From assembly GCA_025642075.2 (NCBI GenBank), contig JAODUO010001329.1, positions 38,501 through 102,500 on the forward strand: 64,000 nucleotides of DNA, in the 5' to 3' direction. Positions 35,781-47,700 of this stretch are shown here, in pieces. The number at the start of each line of letters is the position of its first letter. Position 1 is the stretch's first letter. The stretch comes from Ridgeia piscesae. Lineage: Eukaryota > Annelida > Polychaeta > Sabellida > Siboglinidae. The position numbers were made by a program, and so were the translations under genes. The notes beneath the pieces are model-generated. The model saw nothing but the letters and a program-made list of their open reading frames with translations. It did not search any database and was not told the DNA's origin.

Positions 35781-38700
35781 TATTAAGAACATAATCCCTG
35801 TTTCCAGGATAGACACTGTTCAAAACTGAATGCAAGCAATATGTCATTGTTTGGACTTGATATAACATCAAATGGCAAGTGAATCACCTTAATGCAAAAC
35901 GTATAACCTGTATGCAGATAAGCTGGTAAAATATCTTATTTTCAACAGAGATCTGCTGTTTCTCCATCATTGCTGTGGATGCAGAGGCAGGAACTAAATC
36001 AGAAGCAAACACCACACCCTGACTTCACCACCAGTTATCTCGGCCAACACATCAGCTTCAGCTATTTCAAGATTCCAGCTAAGGACTTCCATTTCTCTGT
36101 GGCAATTGATATTTTCATAGAACACAACACAGTGCAATCCTGCCAAATCTGCCATTATTTAATTATACAATAACTGACTATTTTAAATTATATCTCAGCT
36201 GTAAGTGATTGTAATTGTATGACTTCTATTTTCATTGTTTGTTTCTTGTACTATATTGTAAAAGTTCCTATATGTCAAAAAATGTACATATTTTAATTAT
36301 GCTTGTATTGTTATATTAAATTTTTAATCACATGTGAGATTGTGCATTAATATATGCATAGCCTTGTTTTATGTCCAATCATCCTTTTAACATGCTGATT
36401 GCAAGATGTGTTGATCGTGTGTCGATCGCGCGTCGATCGCGCGTCGATCGCGCTTCGTGGTAAGTTGAATAAAATTTGGACAGGCAAAAATTAGATCCTG
36501 GGTGAGGGCCTGGAAGGAGGGTGTAGCTGTGTCACCACCACATGGGTGAACACTCCAATGGCCTGGGGGTAGCATGGTGTTGGGCCAGTATGGGCCACTG
36601 CAATGCTTCATTGGTGGCCTGGAAGGGGGGCATTGAACTGGGCCAGCATAAGCCAGTGACCACTGAGTCAACCATTCAGTCACTTTGATTGGAAAAAAAA
36701 TTCTGGTTTCTTGGTTTATTTCAGTTATTTTAATCAAGAACACAAAAAAGTGTTCATTTGCTTTTCAACACTATATATTCTGATCTTGTGTCTTCTAATT
36801 CAACATCTTCAAGATGAACGTCTCACTTTTCCGCTGTCGTCATTACACTGTAAATTTACAGTTTTTACGTACTGTAAATTTACATTTCGCAACTGGTCAT
36901 GTCTCCGTAACCGTGCCGGCCGCCTAAATGCACAGCTCTAATGTGGAATGTGACGTGATATTTCAGGAAACACCGAAAACTTCAAGGAGCCATTTAAGGA
37001 CACAAGGGTGGATGTGTTCAGCATCTCACTCGCGTTCTACCAGGGACTGTTCGCCTACAACGCCTGGTGAGTGTCTTACTAGGTCATCCAAACAACATCA
37101 ATGAGAAGTGGGGTTTTTCACTCTCAGATTTTTATTCAATTTGACTGTAAAGTGAAGTTTATATCTGCCAGAGTACAGATCTGTAAACAAAATATACGAA
37201 GTGGTTATTGCATTGTGGACGATTGAAATTTTTTAAAATGTTGATTTACCTTTTGATGTGCAAATACACGTCATCAAAATCGGAGAATACAACAACATTT
37301 TGACCTTTTCAAGGCTGATTTCACAGTGAATGGCCTGTTAGTTTGTTTCTCTCAGGTTGTCTCCCATTTACCTGGCAATCACCTGTTGCCTGTTATTTTC
37401 CTCACGCTGTGAACCTGTCAAATATCTAAATGCACTGCCAAACATTGTGCCATGTTTTCTTCGAAAGAAGTAAGCAAAAAAACATGAAAACACATTGAAA
37501 ATACAGTTTATACGGTTATTTTATTAATTTTGTGTACACCGTCCTCTTTACACCGTCCTGTCTACACCGTCCTCTCTACACCTTCCTGTCTACACCTTCC
37601 TGTCTACACCTTCCTGTCTACACCGTCCTGTCTACACCTTCCTGTCTACACCGTCCTGTCTACACCGTCCTGTCTACACCGTCCTGTCTACACCGTCCTG
37701 TCTACACCGTCCTGTCTACACCGTCCTGTCTACACCGTCCTGTCTACACCGTCCTGTCTACACCTTCCTGTCTACACCGTCCTGTCTACACCGTCCTGTC
37801 TACACCGTCCTGTCTACACCGTCCTCTCTACACCGTCCTGTCTACACCGTCCTGTCTACTTGCAGGAACTACTTGAACTGTGTCATTGAGGAACTCAAGA
37901 ACCCAGCCAAGTAAGTCACCTTTCATGTTTGTCTCTTGCAAACACAGCAGTAACTGTTTTAGGGTTTCATTATTTTTGTTACAATTTGCACATTTCCTAG
38001 ACACAACTTTCAAGTTGCAAACAATGTTTCCTGCTTATGTAATACCAATAAGTTAAGAAACATTCAGTATGTTTATTTTCCAGTGCATTAGAAATGTTAC
38101 GTACAAGATAATAACGAAGGAAAGAAAGGTTGCTCGGAAACAGTGAATTTGTTTATGGCTGACATTCACAACACAATCTCTGTATTTGTAATGTTCATTT
38201 CTGGATAAAATATGTTGGTTTCGTTCCATTTCTTCTAGTTACCGTATTAAATCTGTTAAGCATACACTACGCTTAAGAAATATGAATTAACTTTGATAAT
38301 GACAAAATGGTGGCGCCACCTAGTGGCACTGGTGTAAGTTTATTGTTTCTGCCAGTGCCATCCACCAGGTGGAGACACAAAATTTGTCTTTACCACTGAT
38401 CTGATCTGAGTTGGCACACGACAACAGAAAATGGACAGGAAAGTGTTGGTGACAAGAGGGCAGTGGTGACAAGAGGGCAGTGGTGACAAGAGGGCAGTGG
38501 TGACAAGAGGGCAGAGGTGACAAGATGGCAGTGGTGACAAGAGGGCAGTGTTGACAAGAGGGCAGAGGTGACAAGAGGGCAGTGGTGACAAGAAGGCAGT
38601 GGTGACAAGATGGCAGTGGTGACAATAGGGCAGTGGTGGCAAGAGGGCAGTGGTGACAAGAGGGCAGTGGTGACATGAGGACAGAGGTGACAAGAGGACA

Positions 38701-41700
38701 GTGGTGACAAGAGGGCAGTGGTGACAAGAGGGTAGAGGTAACAAGAGGGCAGTGGTGACATGAGGGCAGTGGTGACATGAGGGCAGAGGTGACAAGAGGG
38801 CAGTGGTGTCAAGAAGGCAGTGTTGACAAGAGGGCAGAGGTGAGAAGAGGGCAGAGGTGACAAGAGGGCAATGGTGACAAGAGGGCAGTGTTGACAAGAG
38901 GGCAGTGGTGACAAGAAGGCAGTGTTGACAAGAGGGCAGAGGTGACAAGAGGGCAGTGGTGACAAGAGGGCAGTGGTGACAAGAGGGCAGAGGTGACAAG
39001 AGGGCAGTGTTGACAAGAAGGCAGTGCTGACAAGAGGGCAGTGTTGACAAGAGGGCAGTGTTGACAAGAGGGCAGTGGTGACAAGAGGGCAGTGGTGACA
39101 AGAGGGCAGAGGTGACAAGAGGGCAGAGGTGACAAGAGGGCAGTGGTGACAAGAGGGCAGTGGTGACAAGAGGGCAGAGGTGACAAGAGGGCAGTGGTGA
39201 CAAGAGGGCAGTGGTGACAAGAGGGCAGTGTTGACAAGAGGGCAGTGGTGACAAGAGGGCAGATGTAACAATAGGGCAGTGGTGACAAGAGGGCAGTGTT
39301 GACAAGAGGGCAGTGTTGACAAGAGGGCAGTGGTGACAAGAGGGCAGTGGTGACAAGATGGCAGTGGTGTCAAGAGGGCAGTGGTGACAAGAGGGCAGAG
39401 GTGACAAGAGGGCAGAGGTGACAAGAGGGCAGTGGTGACAAGAGGGCAGAGGTGACAAGAGGGCAGTGGTGACAAGAGGGCAGAGGTGACATATTCAGGT
39501 GGAGCTGTCTGGTGTTGTCATTGCTTCAGAAGTTGACTATAAATGCTGAGTCTGTGATATGACACATTATTGTCACAGATCAATGTCCGACACAGTTGAC
39601 AATGTGGGTGTGTGCTGATAGCTGACTAAGGGTGTACACTTAATAGAGCAAATACAGTATGTGTCGTTTGTTACTTCCCTGCTGCTTTATTTCTGATTAC
39701 ATTTTGCAAGACAATGAATTAGGCACTGACGAGAACTTATGCAAGCATGACGTGTCACATGCCACGATGAGAACATAGACAGGCACGTAAATGATTGGTG
39801 TAGCCCCCTAGCGCCCCCTGGGGTAGGGTTCAAACGGATGTGGTGCTTTCAGAAACCTGCCCAAGGCCATCTGGTTCTCTCTCATCTTCGTGACCGCGAT
39901 CTACATGATGACCAACATCGCCTACTACACGACCGTGTCACCTATGCAGATGGTCAAGTCCACCGCGGTCGCTGTCGTAAGTGGACTCACCGGGTCACAG
40001 TGTGTCTGTGTCTGTGTGACAGTGTGTCTGTGGGACAGTGTGTCGGTGTGTCTGTGTGAATGTGTCTGTGTGAATGTGTCTGTGTGTCTGTGGGACAGTG
40101 TCCGTGTGACAGTGTGTCTGTGGGACAGTGTGTCTGTGTGACAGTGTGTCTGTGAGACAGTGTGTCTGTGTGACAGTGTGTCTGTGGGACAGTGTGTCTG
40201 TGGGACAGTGTGTCTGTGTGACAGTGTGTCTGTTGGACAGTGTGTCTGTGAGACAGTGTGTCTGTGTGACAGTGTGTCTGTGGGACAGTGTGTCTGTGGG
40301 ACAGTGTGTCTGTGTGACAGTGTGTCTGTTGGACAGTGTGTCTGTGAGACAGTGTGTCTGTGTGACACTGTCTCTATGGAACAGTGTCTCTATGGAACAG
40401 TGTCTCTATGGAACAGTGTCTCTATGGAACAGTGTGTCTGTCTGTGTCACAGACGAGGTGGTTTTCTGTTACAGACCTTCACAAAGAAGCCATTTGGGGT
40501 GATGTGGTGGATTATTCCCATCTGTGTAGCACTCTCCACCTTTGGAGGTGTCAACGGCATCCTCTTCACCACTGCCAGGTAAAACAGCATCATCAGTGGT
40601 GTCATTTGTCACCAAAGCGACACATGTCTGAGTTGTGTCAATTTTATGTCGCTCTGATTTGTCTAAGGAAGCCTCGGATTTCTTTTGGTGAAATATTATT
40701 GTCTATTACGATTGTCACTGCAAACTTGGTTTCCTTTCAGTTAACATAACGTCAACGACTTATATTAGTTATAATTATTGTCATCATTAGTATTCATATA
40801 TGCAAGTTCAGACGTATGTTCAAAATGAGAACCGTTGAAGTGGCCTACCACAGTTGTCTTAGTGACAGTAGTAGAATTTACTTTAACATTTTTGAGGAGA
40901 TGCAAAGTTGAGATCATTCAAGCGTGACTGTCATGGTTTATTTGCAATATCTCATGGAACACGCACTACCATAGGATCCCAGATGTTTCAGGTTCAACCG
41001 AGTTTACAGCAAGGTTATATGAACTACTCTGTGGTCCCTTTTTGGGGTTCGATGAGTAGATTTAATGGTCTTTGTATCCAAACCGTACAAACATTCAACA
41101 GTAGTGTACATTTATTCAGTTACGGTGCACAGAGAGGACTGTGTAGACTCCAACTAAGATTTTTTTGAAAGTGAGAAAATGAGAGTTCATGCAAGAGTAC
41201 ATGAACTACTGTATGATCTCTCATGTTTCAGGTTGTTCTATGTGGGGTCGCGACAAGGTCACATGCCCCAGGTTCTCAGCATGGTGCAGGTGAACAAGCT
41301 GACCCCTGCGCCAGCGGTCATCTTTATGGTGAGTCCAGTCAACAGGCAGTGTCGGTGGTCAGCCAGGCATTGTGTTTTTATATAATATTAATAAACTTTG
41401 TTTAAGCACAATAAAATCTGGGTCTGTTTGCAACTACAGCATAAATCTAGAACAATGAAATCGCATATACGAGAGCTTAATGAATGTTATTCTTTGTAAA
41501 ATTATCTCATTTGTCACCCTTTCTAACAGGTTTATTCGAGGGCGTAAGAAATGTGGTGTGCAAGGGAAAGGAAGACAACCTAAGTGTGACGCCACGGAGT
41601 CAGTGGACAATGGCTGTTGTGACAATACTTGGTGTCAGAATTAAATGGATACCACCACGGAACTAAATGAACACGGAAAGAGGCCAATGTACCACGGAAT

Positions 41701-44700
41701 TAAATGGACATGGAAAGAGGCCAATGCACCACGGAACTAAATGAACACGGAAAGAGGCCAATGTTCCACGGAATTAAATGGACACGGAAAGAGGCCAATG
41801 CACCACGGAACTAAATGAACACGGAAAGAGGCAGTGTACCACGGGATTAAATGGACACGGAAAGAGGCCAATGTACCATGGAATAAAATGGACACGGAAA
41901 GAGGCCAATGTACCAAGGAATTGAATTGACATGGAAGGAGGCCAATGCACCACGGAACTAAATGAACACGGAAAGAGGCCAATGTACCACGGAATTAAAT
42001 GGACACGGAAAGAGGCCAATGCACCACGGAACTAAATGAACACGGAAAGAGGCAGTGTACCACAGGATTAAATGGACACGGAAAGAGGCCAATGTACCAC
42101 GGAACTAAATGAACACGGAAAGAGGCCAATGTACCAAGGAATTGAATGGACTTGGAAAGAGGCCAATGTACCAAGGAATTGAATGGACACAGAAAGAGAC
42201 CAATATACCAAAGAATTGAATGAATACGAAAGAGTCCAATCAGTGTACCACGAAATTAAATGGACATGGAAATAGGCCAATGTACCACGGAACTAAATGA
42301 ACACGGAAAGAGGCCAATGTACCAAGGAAATGAATGGACTTGGAAAGAGGCCAATGTACCAAGGAATTGGATAAACACAGAAAAAGGCCAATGTACCAAG
42401 GAAATGGATGAACACAGAAAGAGGCCAATGTACCAAATAATTGAATGAACACGGAAAGAGGCCAATCTACCAAGGAATTTTAAAAACATGGAAAGAGGCC
42501 AATGTACCACGGAATTGAATGAACACGGAAATTGTTATGTCTGTGTTCAGGGGTTCACCTCGCTGCTGTACCACGCATCCACCAACATTGCCATGTCTGT
42601 GTTCAGGGGTTCACCTCACTGCTGTACCAGGCATCCACCAACATGTTCATGTCTGTGTTCAGGGGTTCACCTCACTGCTGTACTATGCATCCACCAACAT
42701 TGCCATGTCTGTGTTCAGGGGTTCACCTCACTGCTGTACCACGCATCCACCAACATGTTCATGTCTGTGTTCAGGGGTTCACCTCGCTGCTGTACTATGC
42801 ATCCACCAACATTGTCATGTCTGTGTTCAGGGGTTCACCTCACTGCTGTACCACGCATCCACCAACATTGTCATGTCTGTGTTCAGGGGTTCACCTCGCT
42901 GCTGTACCACGCATCCACCAACATTGTCATGTCTGTGTTCAGGGGTTCACCTCGCTGCTGTACCACGCATCCACCAACATTGTCATGTCTGTGTTCAGGG
43001 GTTCACCTCGCTGCTGTACCACGCATCCACCAACATTGTCATGTCTGTGTTCAGGGGTTCACCTCACTGCTGTACCACGCATCCACCAACATTGTCATGT
43101 CTGTGTTCAGGGGTTCACCTCGCTGCTGTACCACGCATCCACCAACATTGTCATGTCTGTGTTCAGGGGTTCACCTCGCTGCTGTACCACACATCCACCA
43201 ACATTGTCATGTCTGTGTTCAGGGGTTCACCTCACTGCTGTACCACGCATCCACCAACATTGTCATGTCTGTGTTCAGGGGTTCACCTCGCTGCTGTACC
43301 AGGCATCCACCAACATTGTCATGTCTGTGTTCAGGGGTTCACCTCGCTGCTGTACCAGGCATCCACCAACATTGTCATGTCTGTGTTCAGGGGTTCACCT
43401 CGCTGCTGTACCAGGCATCCACCAACATTGTCATGTCTGTGTTCAGGGGTTCACCTCGCTGCTGTACCAGGCATCCACCAACATTGTCATGTCTGTGTTC
43501 AGGGGTTCACCTCGCTGCTGTACCATGCATCCACCAACATTGTCATGTCTGTGTTCAGGGGTTCACCTCGCTGCTGTACCAGGCATCCACCAACATTGTC
43601 ATATCTGTGTTCAGGGGTTCACCTCGCTGCTGTACCAGGCATCCACCAACATTGTCATGTCTGTGTTCAGGGGTTCACCTCGCTGCTGTACCAGGCATCC
43701 ACCAACATTGCCATGTCTGTGTTCAGGGGTTCACCTCACTGCTGTACCACGCATCCACCAACATTGTCATGTCTGTGTTCAGGGGTTCACCTCACTGCTG
43801 TACCACGCATCCACCAACATTGTCATGTCTGTGTTCAGGGGTTCACCTCACTGCTGTACCACGCATCCACCAACATTGTCATGTCTGTGTTCAGGGGTTC
43901 ACCTCGCTGCTGTACCACGCATCCACCAACATTGTCATGTCTGTGTTCAGGGGTTCACCTCGCTGCTGTACCACGCATCCACCAACATTGTCATGTCTGT
44001 GTTCAGGGGTTCACCTCGCTGCTGTACCACGCATCCACCAACATTGTCATGTCTGTGTTCAGGGGTTCACCTCGCTGCTGTACCTGGCATCCACCAACAT
44101 TGAGTCTCTCATCAACTACGTTGGCTTCGTCAACTGGCTTGCCATCGGCATGTCGGTTCTCGCCCTCCTCTACTTCCGCTGGAAGCGCCCCGACGCACAT
44201 CGCCCCATCAAGGTAAACAAAACACACATACACACACACCGCCCAATCAAGGTCAATTGTATGTAGTAGCACCCACACAATCAGCAGATGATCTGTTCCA
44301 TTCATTTACTGTTCTTTATGAAAATGAGAACTTTCTAATATCTAGTCTACACTGCTTCTGTGTTAATGTACCCATTTTATCCTGAAGCTAGTGCAGACGA
44401 GTTGCAGCCAGTTCCTGATCATTTCCTCAAACCAATCTGTCAGCATTAAAAAATGACAGGTCTTCATTTAAAATGGACATAACTTTATTATTTCTCAATA
44501 ATTTTTTTAATGTGATATACCTTTAGAAAGTAGATAAAAATAAACAAAAAATGTTGTGGCTCATTTCTTATAACTAATAAAGAAGTACTCTAAAGTAACA
44601 ACATTGGTCAACAGTTCAACGTCACTTTATTTATGAAATAGTTACCGTCTTTGGAAATAATCTTAACTTTGTTGGCGCTTAAAATACGGCGTGGTGCGAT

Positions 44701-47700
44701 GTGGGCGAAAATGGATGCCGTTGTCGGTTGACCTCACTTCGATGGCTTCAAAGTATGTCTTCAAGGACAAATGTCGCATCAAATACTATAACCCTCCATC
44801 TTATATCGTCTATCCACTTGTCTGCCTTCTTGTCATCACCAGTATGAAGTAAATTAGCAGAGTTATCCTTCAAAATATGTCCACATTTAACGGTCTTTGC
44901 GACTCGACGCCATCTTTGATTTCACTTTAGCTTGGGGTACCCGCTTTGTACTGCAAATACCCAAAGAACGGCACTGATTGGTTGAAAAATATGGGTTTCC
45001 TAGTGATCCCGATATACTGATGTCATTCGGTGTTAAACAGCCAATGGGATTCCAAAACATCAGAGTGCAGGGAAGCCGTGTCAAGTGCAAACTATGGCTA
45101 GAATCGTATTCCGGATAAAAAGGGTAACTACATCTAGAATCGTATCCCGGATAAAATGGGTTAATGTAACTTCATGTCCTCTAGTCCTCACTCCCAGCAC
45201 TCTGTAGATACACTGTAGTTCTGTTGTATGTGCCCATGTTTAACAATCCAGTCCCATTTACTCACCTCTTGTAGGATTTTGTACAGTTTCAGGTGTGGAC
45301 TGGCCTGTTATGTGTTTCAGGTGTGGATTGGGCTGTTGTATGTTTCAGGTGTAGATTGGGCTGTTGTATGTTTCAGGTGTGGATTGGGCTGTTGTATGTT
45401 TCATGTGTGGATTGGGCTGTTGTGTGTTTCAGGTGTCGATTGGGCTGTTGTATGTTTCAGGTGTGGATTGGGCTGTTGTGCGTTTCAGGTGTGGATTGGG
45501 CTGTTGTATGTTTCAGGTGTGGATTGGGCTGTTGTGTGTTTCAGGTGTGGATTGGGCTGTTGTATGTTTCAGGCGTAGATTGGGCTGTTGTGTGTTTCAG
45601 GTGTGGATTGGGCTGTTGTGTGTTTCAGGTGTGGATTGGGCTGTTGTATGTTTCAGGTGTAGATTGGGCTGTTGTATGTTTCAGGTGTGGATTGGGCTGT
45701 TGTGTGTTTCAGGTGTAGATTGGGTTGTTGTATGTTTCAGGTGTAGATTGGGCTGTTGTGTGTTTCAGGTGTGGATTGGGCTGTTGTATGTTTCAGGTGT
45801 GGATTGGGCTGTTGTGTGTTTCAGGTGTAGATTGGGCTGTTGTATGTTTCAGGTGTAGATTGGGCTGTTGTATGTTTCAGGTGTGGATTGGGCTGTTGTG
45901 TGTTTCAGGTGTAGATTGGGCTGTTGTATGTTTCAGGTGTAGATTGGGCTGTTGTGTGTTTCAGGTGTGGATTGGGCTGCCGATCATCTACGTCATCTGC
46001 TCTCTTTTCCTCACCATTGTCCCCATCTACGCCAGCCCCATGGAGACAGGTATGTGAGACACTGCACACCCTGTGACATGATCTGTAACACTGTAACATG
46101 ATCTGTAACACTGTAACATGATCTGTAACACTAATATGATCTATAACACTGAAAATAATCTGTAACACTAAAACATGATCTGTAGCTCTGTAACATGGTC
46201 TGTTGCACAGTAGCATGATCGGTAAGACTATTACATGATCTGTATGGCTAACAAGATCTGCAACATTGTAACATGATCTCTAAGATTGTAATATGATAAC
46301 TCAGCATATTTTCTATCAGTGTAATCATTTTAAGGCACCAGTAGGTTACATTACGCACAGCTGTGGTGACATTTGTAATTTGTCATCTGCTGTATGTTGT
46401 GGGTATTGCTGAGTCATGTGTCTACAGCTGTGAGTCATGTGTCTACTGATGTGAGTCACGTGTCTACTGATGTGAGTCATGTGTCTACTGCTATGAGTCA
46501 CATGTCTACTGATGTGAGTCGTGTGTCTATTGCTGTGAGTCATGTACATGTTCTGTGTATGTATACTGCTGTGAGTTGAGTGTGTTTCTGTGTGTATACT
46601 GCAGTGTGTCAAGTGTGTACTGTCAGGTGTACTGTCATGTGTCATGTGTGTACTATCATGTGTCATGTGTATACTGTCACGTGTCATGTGTGTACTGTCA
46701 CGTGTCATGTGTGTACTCTCATATGTCATCTGTGTACTGTCACGTGTCGTGTGTGTACTGTCACGTGTCATGCGTGTACTGTCACGTGTCATGCGTGTAC
46801 TGTCACGTGTTCTGTCACATGTCATATGTGTACTGTTACGTGTCATGCGTGTACTGTCATGTGTTCTGTCACGTGTCATGTACTGTCATGTGTGGACTGT
46901 CACGTGTGTACTGTGAGTCATGTGTTGCAGGGATGGGGATACTGATCATGGCATCAGGTGTCCCAGTCTATCTCATCTGTGTCTCGTGGAAGAAGAAGCC
47001 AGAAGGATTCTACGAGATCATGGGTGAGTGGAGGGGGGAGGGTGGGAGGAAGAGAGAGGAGGGGGATATGGGAGGAGGGGCATGTGGGAGGGCGGGAGGA
47101 GGAAGGGGGATGTGGGGAGGCCCGGATGATGGGGGTGGGAGGAGAGGAGGGGGATGTGAGGAGGGCAGGGAGAGAGGATGAGGGGGTGGGAGAAGAGCAT
47201 GGCAGGGAGAGAGGATGAGTGGGTGGGAGGAGAGGAGGGGGATGTGAGGAGGGCAGGAGGAGCACCAGAGTGTCATTGCCCGCTGACACTGTCACCGTTG
47301 TAATAAGTAGAAACAGTTTTGTGAAGTTTGTCGGAATATTTGCGCACTGATGTTTGTCACCACAGGGAGCTGATGTTGTTTGAACTCAGAGGCTTCTGAC
47401 CCCCTCACACTCTGACCTCTCACAACTCCTGTTGACCTGTCACAGCCCCTGTTGACTGACCACCTCCTGCATAAACCCACTGACCCCTTCCTGCCACCTG
47501 CCCCTGTTGACAGCTCCTGCCCCCACCCGCTCTTGTCCCTGCGGACCCCTCTTGCCTCCCACTCACCCCCTCTTGCCTTGCACGGACCCCCTCTTGTTTT
47601 AAATTGACCCCTCCTCATCCTACTCACTCCTTCCTGGCCCCATTAATACCTCCTACCCCCATTGACCCCTCTTGGCCCTACTCACCCGCTCTTGCCCCTC

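Noticed and set aside
38340..39458. Minus-strand open frames with [12 protein letters not shown] cycles
   Set aside because: 17-bp repeat artefact inside an intron of the SLC7 gene.
42488..44266. 592-codon open frame ending in the real TM9/10 exon
   Set aside because: Not a single coding exon: the upstream part is 27 repeated acceptor-plus-exon units and the acceptor at 44063 gives the conserved protein. It is kept as a repeat, with the in-frame property noted.
45364..45858. Cys/Trp-rich small secreted protein
   Set aside because: Translation of the 28-bp acceptor array. The same cycle occurs in several frames.
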